A stretch of 64,000 bases of DNA from Priestia koreensis. GTDB taxonomy: Bacteria; Bacillota; Bacilli; Bacillales; Bacillaceae_H. Below, one piece after another: positions 55,584-64,000 of this stretch (the first letter of the stretch is position 1; every line of letters begins with the position of its first letter). The DNA lies in contig NZ_LILC01000002.1 in NCBI RefSeq assembly GCF_001274935.1, positions 62,001 through 126,000 of the forward strand. Direction: 5' to 3'. The notes beneath the pieces were generated by a model, which was given only the letters and a program-made list of their open reading frames with translations, did not search any database and was not told the origin of the DNA. The position numbers were made by a program, and so were the translations under genes.

Positions 55584-57245
55584 GTGAAGAAAAGATTATC
55601 CGTTCTTTTCAGCTTGCTACTAGTTTTCAGTCTTTTCTTAACTGCTTGTGGATTCCAAAAAGAATCTGGTGGTAGTAAAGAAACAGATGGAGACACAAAA
55701 AAAGGTGAGACTAAACTCGCTGACAAGCAAGAACTTCGTGTAAATATTAAAACTGAGCCATTCTCTCTAAACCCTGGTTTAGCGAATGATGCTACATCTG
55801 GTAACGTGTTACGTCAAACATTTGAGGGGTTAACTCGTATTGGTAAAGATAACAAACCAGAAAATGCGATGGCTTCTGATGTGAAAATTAGTGACGACAG
55901 CACAGTTTACACATTCAAGATTCGTGACGATGCAAAATGGTCAAACGGTGATCCTGTAACGGCGAACGATTTCATCTACGCTTGGAAATGGGCACTTGAT
56001 CCAAAAAATGAATCACAATATGCGTACCAACTTTACTATGTAAAGAACGCTCAAGGAATTAACGAAGGTAAAATGAAAGCTGATGATTTAGGAGTTAAAG
56101 CAGTAGACGACAAAACGTTAGAAGTAACGCTTGAAGGTCCTACACCTTACTTCTTAGAATTAACAGCATTCTACACATACTTACCTGTAAATGCAAAAAT
56201 CGCACAAGCAAATCCAAAATGGTATACAAACTCTGGTAAAGACTATGTATCTAACGGACCTTTCGTTATGACTACATGGAAACATAATGATTCAATCGTA
56301 TTAGAGAAAAACGACACTTACTGGGATAAAGATTCCGTTAAGTTAAACAAAATTGATATGGCAATGATCAATGATACAAACACTGAGTTATCAATGTTTG
56401 ATACAGATCAATTAGACTGGGCAGGAGCTCCTACTGGAGAAGTACCACCTGAAGCGATTCCTCAGCTAAAAGAAGAAAAGAAACTTAAAGTTAAAACAAT
56501 TGCTGGTACTTACTGGTATAAATTTAACACTGAGCAAAAACCGTTAAATAACGTTAACATTCGTAAAGCATTAGCTTATTCAATCGACCGTAAAGCGATC
56601 GTAGAGAACATTACAAAGGGTGGACAAATCCCAGCAATGGCAGCTGTACCACCATCCATTTTTGAAGAAAACAAAAAAGGTTTCTTCAAAGATAACGATG
56701 TAAAAGAAGCGAAGAAATACCTTGAAAAAGGTCTTAAAGAGCTAGGCTTAAAAGATGCTTCTGAATTACCACCAATCAAGCTTTCTTTCAACACAAGTGA
56801 AAGCCATGCGAAGATTGCTCAAGCAATCCAAGATATGTGGAAAAAGAACTTAGGCGTTGACATCAAGCTTGATAACGCTGAGTGGGCTGTATACATTGAA
56901 AAATTACACCGTGGAGATTACCAAATCGGACGTATGGGTTGGTTAGGTGACTTCAACGATCCAATCAACTTCCTAGAATTGTTCCGTGATAAAAAAGGCG
57001 GAAACAACGATACAAACTGGGAAAATCCAGAATTCAAATCATTGTTAGCACAGTCTCAAAAAGAGCAAGATGCTGGAAAACGTGTTGAACTATTGAAAAA
57101 AGCAGAAAAAATCTTCATTGACGAAATGCCTGTAATGCCAATTTACTTCTATACAAACGTTTGGGTTCAAAAACCAACGTTAAAAGGTGTAGTAGTATCT
57201 GGTCTAGGAGATGCACAATTTAAATGGGCATACTTCACAAAATAA
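55584..57245 (+). CDS. oppA: Oligopeptide-binding lipoprotein OppA
   Basis: A 553-residue SBP family 5 lipoprotein: lipobox LTAC, then RVNIKTEPFSLNPG and VYTFKIRDDAKWSNGDPVT. An upstream in-frame ATG contains the ribosome site itself (GGGGGG), so the GTG at 55584, seven bases after it, is taken as the start. OppA captures peptides, including signalling peptides in Bacillus, for the Opp permease. Confidence 0.92.
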   Translation: MKKRLSVLFSLLLVFSLFLTACGFQKESGGSKETDGDTKKGETKLADKQELRVNIKTEPFSLNPGLANDATSGNVLRQTFEGLTRIGKDNKPENAMASDVKISDDSTVYTFKIRDDAKWSNGDPVTANDFIYAWKWALDPKNESQYAYQLYYVKNAQGINEGKMKADDLGVKAVDDKTLEVTLEGPTPYFLELTAFYTYLPVNAKIAQANPKWYTNSGKDYVSNGPFVMTTWKHNDSIVLEKNDTYWDKDSVKLNKIDMAMINDTNTELSMFDTDQLDWAGAPTGEVPPEAIPQLKEEKKLKVKTIAGTYWYKFNTEQKPLNNVNIRKALAYSIDRKAIVENITKGGQIPAMAAVPPSIFEENKKGFFKDNDVKEAKKYLEKGLKELGLKDASELPPIKLSFNTSESHAKIAQAIQDMWKKNLGVDIKLDNAEWAVYIEKLHRGDYQIGRMGWLGDFNDPINFLELFRDKKGGNNDTNWENPEFKSLLAQSQKEQDAGKRVELLKKAEKIFIDEMPVMPIYFYTNVWVQKPTLKGVVVSGLGDAQFKWAYFTK

Positions 57246-57271
57246 AAAATGTATAGCATTTAAACCATGAA

Positions 57272-57310
57272 AGGTATATGGAGGAAGTCCTCCATATACT
57301 TTTCTTTCTG
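57272..57310 (+). terminator. Attenuating hairpin between oppA and oppB
   Basis: A perfect 12-bp stem (GTATATGGAGGA with TCCTCCATATAC) followed by TTTTCTTTC. It probably stops part of the transcripts so that the binding protein is made in excess over the permease. Confidence 0.7.
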
Positions 57311-57346
57311 ATAGGGATTATATGTTAAATTATGGAGGTGTTGGCG

Positions 57347-58282
57347 TTGTTAAAATACATTAGTAAACGTATTGTGTATATGCTTCTATCACTCTTACTA
57401 ATCGTAACAGCGACATTCTTTTTAATGAAATCTGCACCAGGTGGTCCGTTCACATCTGAGAAAGCAGTCTCTCCAGAAATTAAAAAGAATTTAGAAGAGT
57501 TTTATGGATTAAATCAACCGTGGTACAAGCAGTATACAGATTATTTAGGATCAATTGCGCAGTGGGATTTCGGCCCATCCTTTAAATATAAAGGTCAAAC
57601 GGTAAACGATCTAATTGATCAAGGATTCCCTGTTTCATTTATGCTAGGACTAGAAGCATTAATTTTAGCAGTAGCTATAGGAATCATCCTTGGAGTTATT
57701 GCAGCTTTAAATCACAACAGGTGGCAAGATTACGGAGCCATGATACTTGCCGTGCTCGGCATATCCGTACCAAGTTTCATTATGGCGGCCGTATTGCAAT
57801 ACGTATTAGCAACAAAGTTCGGCTTGTTCCCTGTAGCAGGCTGGGATTCGTGGATCTATACGTTCCTTCCGGCGTTAGCGCTAGCGGCATCACCTATGGC
57901 ATTTATCGCGCGTTTAACAAGATCAAGTATGCTTGAAGTATTAAGCAACGATTACATTAAAACAGCAAAGGCAAAAGGATTAAGTCGAAGCGTTATTACG
58001 GTGAAGCATGCGATTCGAAATGCGTTACTACCAGTTGTTTCTTACTTAGGACCTTTAGCAGCAAGTGTTCTAACAGGAAGCTTTATCATCGAGAAAATTT
58101 TCGGTATTCCTGGTCTAGGGGCACACTTTGTAACGAGTATCTCAAACCGTGACTACACAACGATTATGGGTGTAACAGTGTTCTTCAGTATTATCTTACT
58201 TGTATCCATTTTAATTGTAGATATCATCTACGGTTTGATTGATCCGCGTATTAAGCTTAGCGGTGGAAAGAAAGGAGCGTAA
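57347..58282 (+). CDS. oppB: Oligopeptide permease OppB
   Basis: A 311-residue membrane permease with six segments. [20 protein letters not shown] opens it; the EAA loop [17 protein letters not shown] binds the ATPases. The in-frame ATG at 57332 overlaps GGAGG; TTG at 57347, eight bases after it, gives the usual MLKY N terminus and length, so it is chosen. Confidence 0.93.
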   Translation: MLKYISKRIVYMLLSLLLIVTATFFLMKSAPGGPFTSEKAVSPEIKKNLEEFYGLNQPWYKQYTDYLGSIAQWDFGPSFKYKGQTVNDLIDQGFPVSFMLGLEALILAVAIGIILGVIAALNHNRWQDYGAMILAVLGISVPSFIMAAVLQYVLATKFGLFPVAGWDSWIYTFLPALALAASPMAFIARLTRSSMLEVLSNDYIKTAKAKGLSRSVITVKHAIRNALLPVVSYLGPLAASVLTGSFIIEKIFGIPGLGAHFVTSISNRDYTTIMGVTVFFSIILLVSILIVDIIYGLIDPRIKLSGGKKGA

Positions 58283-58285
58283 CAC

Positions 58286-59206
58286 ATGCAACAGCAAATT
58301 CCTAAAAATATGTTTGAACGAGCAAGCGTTGATTTAAAAGAAGCAGAAAAGCTTTCAAAACCGAGTCTATCTTTTTGGAAAGACGTGTTCGTTCGATTTA
58401 GAAAAAATAAATTAGCAATGTTTGGATTAGTGTTATTAGCTATCATCGTGTTCATGGCGATTTTTGGTCCGATGATGACCAAGTACGATTATCGAACAAA
58501 TGATTTAATGCATGCAAACTTAGCACCATCTGGTGATCACTGGTTTGGAACAGATGACTTAGGACGCGACATGTTTACTCGTACATGGAACGGAGCACGT
58601 ATTTCACTATTCATCGGTTTAGCGGCGGCATTAATTGATTTATTCATTGGGGTAATTTGGGGAAGTATTGCTGGTTACCGCGGTGGACGAGTAGATGAAT
58701 TTATGATGCGTTTCGCTGATATTTTATGGGGCGTTCCGTATCTTCTATTAGTAATCCTACTTATGGTTGTGTTAGACCAGGGGCTAGGAACAATGATCCT
58801 TGCGATGACGATTACGGGATGGATTAACATGGCTCGTATTGTCCGTGGACAAGTATTAGGACTAAAAAACCAAGAGTATGTTATGGCTTCTCAAACATTA
58901 GGTGCAAGCACATCACGTATTCTATTCAAACATTTAATACCAAACTCGATGGGTGCGATTTTAATTACGGTTACGTTATCCATTCCATCTGCTATTTTCA
59001 CAGAAGCATTTTTGAGTTTCTTAGGTCTTGGTGTACCAGCTCCGAAAGCAAGTTGGGGGACAATGGCAAGTGATGGTCTTGCAGCGCTTCGCTACTATCC
59101 ATGGCGCCTATTCTTCCCAGCGACATTTATCTGCTTAACGATCTTTGCATTTAACGTAATTGGAGACGGACTACGTGATGCATTAGATCCAAGACTACGT
59201 AAATAA
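58286..59206 (+). CDS. oppC: Oligopeptide permease OppC
   Basis: A 306-residue permease with an N-terminal cytoplasmic segment, the FRKNKLAMFGLVLLAI first membrane span, HWFGTDDLGRD extracellular motif, and the EAA loop LKNQEYVMASQTLGAS. Three bases after oppB. AAAGGAG upstream. Confidence 0.94.
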   Translation: MQQQIPKNMFERASVDLKEAEKLSKPSLSFWKDVFVRFRKNKLAMFGLVLLAIIVFMAIFGPMMTKYDYRTNDLMHANLAPSGDHWFGTDDLGRDMFTRTWNGARISLFIGLAAALIDLFIGVIWGSIAGYRGGRVDEFMMRFADILWGVPYLLLVILLMVVLDQGLGTMILAMTITGWINMARIVRGQVLGLKNQEYVMASQTLGASTSRILFKHLIPNSMGAILITVTLSIPSAIFTEAFLSFLGLGVPAPKASWGTMASDGLAALRYYPWRLFFPATFICLTIFAFNVIGDGLRDALDPRLRK

Positions 59207-59220
59207 GGAGTGAGAAAAAA

Positions 59221-60288
59221 ATGAAACACTTATTAGAAGTAAAAGATTTAGAAGTCTCATTCCATACGTATGGAGGAGAAGTAAAAGCTGTACGCGGCGT
59301 AAACTTTCACTTGGATAAAGGTGAAACACTTGCAATCGTAGGTGAATCTGGGTCAGGAAAAAGTGTAACCTCTCAAACGCTTATGCGCTTAATTCCATCA
59401 CCACCTGGTGTCATTAAAAACGGTGAAATTTTATTCAATGGCTACGATATTGCCAAAAAGACAGATAAAGAGATGGAAGCCGTTCGTGGTAAAGATATCG
59501 GAATGATCTTCCAGGATCCGATGACGTCATTGAACCCAACGATGAGAGTTGGAAATCAAATTACTGAAGTGCTAACCAAGCACCAAAAAATCTCAAAATC
59601 TGCTGCAAAGGAACGCGTTGTGGAACTATTCCGCCTTGTAGGCATTCCATTTCCTGAAAAACGTGTAAACCAGTATCCACATGAATTTAGCGGTGGGATG
59701 AGACAGCGTGTAATGATCGCAATGGCATTAGCGTCTAGTCCACAGCTTTTGATTGCCGATGAGCCAACAACAGCGTTAGACGTAACGATTCAAGCACAAA
59801 TTCTTGAATTAATGAAAGACTTACAGCAAAAGATGGATACAGCGATTATTTTTATCACCCATGATTTAGGGGTTGTAGCCAATGTGGCAGATCGTGTAGC
59901 TGTTATGTATGCAGGTCAAATCGTTGAAACGGGAACAGTAGATGAAATTTTCTACAATCCAAAGCATCCTTATACTTGGGGACTTTTAGCTTCTATGCCA
60001 AGTCTAGATAGTAGTACACAAGCAGAGCTAACAGCAATCCCAGGATCACCACCTGATTTAACAAATCCACCTAAAGGTGATGCGTTTGCACCACGTAATC
60101 CTTATGCGATGAAAATCGATTACGAGCAGGAGCCACCAATGTTTAAAGTATCAGATACACATTACGCTAAAACATGGCTTTTACACCCGGATGCACCAAA
60201 GGTAGAGCCACCAGAAGCGGTCAAACTTCGCATGCGCCAATTATCAAACTCATATGCAAAACCAGTATTGGCGAAGGATGGTGAATAA
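59221..60288 (+). CDS. oppD: Oligopeptide ABC transporter ATPase OppD
   Basis: A 355-residue ATPase: GESGSGKS (Walker A, about 40), [20 protein letters not shown]. The C-terminal oligopeptide extension has NPPKGDAFAPRNPYAMK where Fe-S or Cys-cluster versions have Cys; the Cys are missing here, as in some other OppD. AAGGAGTG upstream. Confidence 0.94.
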   Translation: MKHLLEVKDLEVSFHTYGGEVKAVRGVNFHLDKGETLAIVGESGSGKSVTSQTLMRLIPSPPGVIKNGEILFNGYDIAKKTDKEMEAVRGKDIGMIFQDPMTSLNPTMRVGNQITEVLTKHQKISKSAAKERVVELFRLVGIPFPEKRVNQYPHEFSGGMRQRVMIAMALASSPQLLIADEPTTALDVTIQAQILELMKDLQQKMDTAIIFITHDLGVVANVADRVAVMYAGQIVETGTVDEIFYNPKHPYTWGLLASMPSLDSSTQAELTAIPGSPPDLTNPPKGDAFAPRNPYAMKIDYEQEPPMFKVSDTHYAKTWLLHPDAPKVEPPEAVKLRMRQLSNSYAKPVLAKDGE

Positions 60289-60289
60289 G

Positions 60290-61222
60290 ATGGCAGAAAA
60301 ATTACTTGAAATTAAAAATTTGAAGCAACACTTCGATGTAGGTAAAGGAACAGTAATCAAAGCGGTTGATGGGATCACATTTGATATTTTCAAAGGTGAA
60401 ACGCTCGGTCTTGTTGGTGAATCAGGCTGTGGTAAATCAACGACTGGACGCACAGTTATTGGTTTATACAAAGCAACAGACGGAGAAGTCATCTTCAATG
60501 GCGAAAATGTTCACGGTAAAAAAAATCGTGAGCAAATGAAAAAATTCAATCGTAAAATGCAAATGATTTTCCAAGATCCATACGCATCTCTTAATCCGCG
60601 TATGACCGTAGCAGATTTGATCGCTGAAGGTATCGATATTCATGGTTTAGCTAAAACGAAGAAAGATCGCCTAGCACGTGTTCACGAACTTCTTGAAACG
60701 GTTGGATTAAATAAAGAGCATGCAAATCGTTATCCGCATGAATTTAGTGGTGGACAACGTCAACGTATTGGTATTGCTCGTGCTCTAGCTGTAGAACCGG
60801 ATTTCATTATCGCTGATGAACCAATCTCTGCACTTGACGTATCCATTCAAGCACAGGTCGTTAACTTAATGAAAAAGCTGCAGCGTGAAAGAGGACTAAC
60901 GTACCTATTTATTGCCCATGATTTATCCATGGTAAAATACATTAGTGATCGAATTGGCGTTATGTATCGTGGTCGCATCGTTGAGTTAGCGACGAGTGAT
61001 GAATTATACAGAAACCCTGTTCATCCTTATACAAAAGCACTTCTTTCGGCTATTCCGCTTCCAGATCCTGAAACAGAACGTACGCGTGTACGTAAGATTT
61101 ATGATCCGGAAAGTCACCAATATAATGGTGAAGAGCCAGAGTTACGCGAAGTATCACCTGGCCATTTTGTATCTTGTTCAGAATCCGAATTTCTAACATA
61201 CAAATCACAGGTGCATGCTTAA
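60290..61222 (+). CDS. oppF: Oligopeptide ABC transporter ATPase OppF
   Basis: A 310-residue ATPase: [35 protein letters not shown]. Starts one base after the oppD stop (MAEKLLEIKNLKQ) with AAGGATGGTG inside oppD. An upstream in-frame ATG lies within oppD and is not used. Last gene of the operon. Confidence 0.94.
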   Translation: MAEKLLEIKNLKQHFDVGKGTVIKAVDGITFDIFKGETLGLVGESGCGKSTTGRTVIGLYKATDGEVIFNGENVHGKKNREQMKKFNRKMQMIFQDPYASLNPRMTVADLIAEGIDIHGLAKTKKDRLARVHELLETVGLNKEHANRYPHEFSGGQRQRIGIARALAVEPDFIIADEPISALDVSIQAQVVNLMKKLQRERGLTYLFIAHDLSMVKYISDRIGVMYRGRIVELATSDELYRNPVHPYTKALLSAIPLPDPETERTRVRKIYDPESHQYNGEEPELREVSPGHFVSCSESEFLTYKSQVHA

Positions 61223-61236
61223 TAAAAAGAAAGAAT

Positions 61237-61269
61237 AACGATCTCCACTGGAGGTCGTTTTTTTTTTTG
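61237..61269 (+). terminator. Terminator of the opp operon
   Basis: AACGATCTCC pairs with GGAGGTCGTT (one G-T pair) around ACT, followed by a run of more than eight T. Confidence 0.85.
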
Positions 61270-61286
61270 AAAGCTCCTAAACATAC

Positions 61287-61318
61287 AAAAGTTGTCAGAT
61301 CTTTTGACAACTTTTTTT
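61287..61318 (+). terminator. Second terminator hairpin after opp
   Basis: AAAAGTTGTCA pairs with TGACAACTTTT around GATCTTT, followed by T. A back-up terminator 20 bp after the first. Confidence 0.75.
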
Positions 61319-61673
61319 AATTATACAGCAAGCGTAATAAAAATTCTATCTAAATTTTCAGAATAGAACATTTAAATAAAATTTTGCCAAATATGTATAT
61401 TAATAGATAGGTAAAATGGCATATAATATAGGGTATGTAATTAGGAAATGTTACAAAGATAATGTGTGTAAATCGGTCAATGTATGGTAAGAAGTAACCG
61501 ATTCTTCTAGAAACAGTTTTAAAAGTGGCGCACAGCTGACAGGTGTTCATATACAAACGTAGAAAAGCTTCATAGATTTGTATTCATCAAACATTTAATC
61601 GTTCTTTTTTCTTCAACGGGCAAGCGATTGAAAATTGATTTATCTATCATGTATCTAAAAGGCAGTGGTAAAC
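61319..61673 (+). other. Intergenic region before the multi-domain regulator
   Basis: No gene is seen. It contains a CodY-box-like AATTTTCAGAATAGA (61353-61367, 12 of 15), a TATAAT near 61425 without a convincing -35, and a repeat AATCGGT (61471-61477) with ACCGATT (61497-61503) around 19 nt that could form a leader hairpin. Confidence 0.4.
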
Positions 61674-63269
61674 ATGAATTCAAAATATCAACAAATGTTT
61701 CTAAACAACCTTCAAGAAAAATGGGAGGACTTCCAAGAGCAGCAGTGGAATGTTGATACTGATGAGGTCGTCCGATTTTTTCATCAAATTGCTGGTACAG
61801 CAGGAACGATCGGATTAGAAGAAATCAGTAAAGCAGCAGCCGATAAATTAAGGAAGGTCGAAAAAGACCCAGAAAGCGTTCATTTCAAAAAAAGCGTAGA
61901 ATGGCTTCTTCACATTGGAAATGTCACACAAACTGGTGTGCCTCAATCACTTAACATCTCGACGGTTCAAACGAGACAAAGAGGGGTGCTGTTTTTAGTA
62001 GATGAAGATCCACTCTGTTTACTTTATATGCGAGAGTCACTCGAACATATCGGATATCATGTGGTCGCACTAACAGACCCTGCTGCAGCTTTTGAACAAT
62101 TTTACGACATAGAGCCGGACTGCATTCTATTAGATATGCAGTCTAACAGGGAGCATACGTTTGAAGCGATTTCTCAATATTTAGACGTGATGAATCAGCA
62201 TTTTGTTCCGATTATACTAATGAGCTATGACGATTCCAAAGAAAATCGTTTATTGGCTTATGAATCAGGTGCTGATGATTTTTTTGTGAAAAACATTGAA
62301 GCTGATGAGCTTTCCCTTCGTATTAGTCGGCACGTTCAAAAAAAGACGATGATTAATCGTTATCGTTATATGGATGAATTAACGAAGGTTTACAACAAAT
62401 CGTATACGGAAGTGGCCTACAATCAATTTTACTATGACTTGAATCAACACGAGACGTCCTTTTGCATGGTTCTTGTCACGATTGATCAATTTAAAGAAGT
62501 GAACGAGCGTTACGGCCATTTAAAAGGTGATCAGTTATTAATTACGGCGGCAGACTTTTTATCTGGTTACATAAATGGAAATGAAGTAATTATTCGACAC
62601 GATGGAGCATCCTTTTTACTATTCTTACGAGAGAAGTATGCCAAAGGGGCGCAGCAACGCGTAAAGCAAATTATAAATGATTTTTCTGATCTGTGGGCAC
62701 AAGGTATTTCAGAAGAACTTATTCTTAGCATGTCTAGTGGGCTTGTAAAGCTAGAAGAAAAGGAAAAGCAATTAGCATCAGCGCTTGAGAGCGTAACGAA
62801 AGCATTAGCCCATGCAAAACATCAGGGGGGGAACCAGCTCGTTGTTGCGGGTGATCATTTAGGAACCATTCAAAAAAAGATCAATATTGCCATTGTAGAT
62901 GATGATGAAATTTTGCGAAATATTTTAGTGAGGCTAATTACGAAAATATTTGCCCAAAAAGATTATGACGTTCAAGTCGAAGCTTTTCGTGAAGGGATCT
63001 CATTTTTAGCAAGTGATAGCTATCAGCAGGATATTCCGTGCCTCGTTATACTAGACCGAATGCTGCCAAGATTAGATGGGTTATCGGTACTGAAAAGATT
63101 GAAGGAAAATCCGCTATTTCATACGTATGTATTAATGCTTACAAATCGGAAGAATGAAGAGGACATTATTTTAGCTCTTCAAAGTGGAGCCGATGATTAT
63201 TTAACAAAGCCGTTTAAGTATGAAGACTTAGAGTCTAGAGTAGCTATGCTTGTGAAAAGGATGGTTTAG
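61674..63269 (+). CDS. Hpt-REC-degenerate GGDEF-REC signalling protein
   Basis: A 531-residue cytoplasmic protein. Order: a phosphotransfer-like helix bundle with FFHQIAGTAGTIGL (His37); a receiver (about 105-220; VDEDP, LLDM as phospho-site, MSYDD, FVKN); a GGDEF-like domain (about 225-395; DELTKVYNK, TIDQFKEVNERYGHLKGDQLL) whose signature is HDGASF, so the catalytic Asp and Glu are gone; and a second receiver (about 405-525; VDDDEI, LDRMLPRLDG, TKPFKYEDL). It probably relays phosphoryl groups and does not make c-di-GMP. The ATG at 61674 is preferred over GTG 61665. A membrane protein gene follows five bp later. Confidence 0.85.
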   Translation: MNSKYQQMFLNNLQEKWEDFQEQQWNVDTDEVVRFFHQIAGTAGTIGLEEISKAAADKLRKVEKDPESVHFKKSVEWLLHIGNVTQTGVPQSLNISTVQTRQRGVLFLVDEDPLCLLYMRESLEHIGYHVVALTDPAAAFEQFYDIEPDCILLDMQSNREHTFEAISQYLDVMNQHFVPIILMSYDDSKENRLLAYESGADDFFVKNIEADELSLRISRHVQKKTMINRYRYMDELTKVYNKSYTEVAYNQFYYDLNQHETSFCMVLVTIDQFKEVNERYGHLKGDQLLITAADFLSGYINGNEVIIRHDGASFLLFLREKYAKGAQQRVKQIINDFSDLWAQGISEELILSMSSGLVKLEEKEKQLASALESVTKALAHAKHQGGNQLVVAGDHLGTIQKKINIAIVDDDEILRNILVRLITKIFAQKDYDVQVEAFREGISFLASDSYQQDIPCLVILDRMLPRLDGLSVLKRLKENPLFHTYVLMLTNRKNEEDIILALQSGADDYLTKPFKYEDLESRVAMLVKRMV

Positions 63270-63274
63270 GAGCG

Positions 63275-64000
63275 ATGGGCCTAACGGTTGGTATTATAAC
63301 AGCTTTATGTATCTATGCCACTTTGTTTATTACGATACTATTTATTTATGTCATCGTAACGAGGCTCAGAGAAATTCTCCGAGATCAGCGGGTTCAACAA
63401 TTAAAAGACTACTATCAGCCGAGTATCTTAGCCTATATTGAGAACCCGGATAGTGAAAAACTGATCTTACCTGAAAATCATCTCCAGTATGAAGCAATCG
63501 AATTAACGATGAGTGATATTGTGAATTATGTAAATAGTGAAGAGCAGCTCGTGACGATTTCATCTTATATGAATCAGCACTTCACGAAACGATACGAACA
63601 GGCGCTTCAAAGTAAAAAATGGAGTAAAAGGATGAATACCCTTTACTTTATTGGAGATTTTCGCATGAAGTCTTTAGAGGCTTCTCTCGTTCAACTTATT
63701 AATCGAGAAAAGATTACTGAAGATGAGCGGAATGAGATTTTAATTATTCTCGCCAAGTTTAACTATGAACAGTTGCTAGAGCAGATTTTAAAACAACCTA
63801 GTTTATCGATTTTTACGTATCAATTAATGCTCACTGCTTCAAATGACCAACTTTTAGAGACGTTCATAGACCATCATGAATCCCTACCGTACAAGATGCA
63901 ACTTGGCCTAATTCAGGTCATAGGAGAAAGGAAACTCCTAAAATTCATTCCTTTTTTAGAGGAACGCTTAATGTCCGATGATAAGGAAGTACGAGTACGA
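63275..64000 (+). CDS. Membrane-anchored HEAT-like repeat protein, cut by the right edge
   Basis: The frame is open from an ATG six bases after the regulator stop to the window edge (242 codons) with no stop. One N-terminal membrane span (about residues 4-28, IITALCIYATLFITILFIYVI) is followed by a cytoplasmic helical region whose repeats (TLYFIGDFRMKSLEASLVQL; LQLGLIQVIGERKLLKFIPF-like) recall HEAT units, ending KEVRVR as in HEAT motifs. AGGAG is close to the start. Such proteins often sit beside glycosyltransferases, but what follows here is not visible. Confidence 0.75.
   Translation, partial: MGLTVGIITALCIYATLFITILFIYVIVTRLREILRDQRVQQLKDYYQPSILAYIENPDSEKLILPENHLQYEAIELTMSDIVNYVNSEEQLVTISSYMNQHFTKRYEQALQSKKWSKRMNTLYFIGDFRMKSLEASLVQLINREKITEDERNEILIILAKFNYEQLLEQILKQPSLSIFTYQLMLTASNDQLLETFIDHHESLPYKMQLGLIQVIGERKLLKFIPFLEERLMSDDKEVRVR

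Overview
The window looks like chromosomal DNA of a spore-forming, low-GC Bacillaceae species. A member of the Bacillus/Priestia group is likely, but the species cannot be fixed from sequence alone. The evidence is the gerP spore-coat operon, Bacillus-style Shine-Dalgarno sites and terminators, and gene order that closely follows three Bacillus subtilis blocks: gerP-yisL-yisN-asnO-(yisP)-yisQ-yisR, yitK-yitL-yitS-yitT-yitU-yitW, and argCJBD-carAB-argF-yjzC-yjzD-yjaU-yjaV-med-comZ-fabH-fabF-yjaZ-app-yjbA-trpS-oppABCDF. I saw no rRNA, tRNA, CRISPR array, insertion sequence or prophage.

Left part (1-19.2 kb): gerPABCDEF on the minus strand behind a sigma-K/GerE-type promoter; a DUF418 membrane protein; a complete small unit made of a cyclic-di-GMP-I riboswitch, a terminator/antiterminator and a 53-residue membrane protein ORF; yisL, yisN and asnO. 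A three-gene carotenoid operon follows (two CrtN-type desaturases and a CrtM-type synthase), then a PQQ-type beta-propeller protein, a MATE exporter (yisQ) divergent from an AraC regulator (yisR), a membrane-anchored alpha-amylase, and a LacI/MalR-type regulator.

Middle (19.2-38.3 kb): stress-type SDR with a sigma-B-like promoter, yitK (YajQ family), cvfB/yitL, a small protein, degV, yitT, two small uncharacterised coupled genes, yitU and yitW; a molybdopterin block moeA-mobB-moaE-moaD; and the arginine operon argCJBD-carAB-argF, with two ARG boxes spaced exactly 20 bp in front of carA.

Right part (38.3-64 kb): yhfK behind a textbook sigma-B promoter, yjzC, clpB, yjzD, yjaU, yjaV, med-comZ, fabH-fabF under a FapR operator, yjaZ, an app peptide-transport locus with only appD, appF and appA (no appB/appC permeases), yjbA, trpS under a tryptophan T-box, and the complete oppABCDF operon with a long leader. 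The window closes with an Hpt-REC-degenerate GGDEF-REC regulator followed by a membrane-anchored, possibly HEAT-like protein that runs off the right edge.

The points most worth following up are the c-di-GMP riboswitch in front of a tiny membrane protein, the second-messenger-like regulator operon at the right edge, the permease-less app locus, and the carotenoid operon placed where B. subtilis has the lone gene yisP. The riboswitch, a YajQ-family protein and the GGDEF-derived regulator are all in one window; that they belong to one signalling circuit is only an inference.
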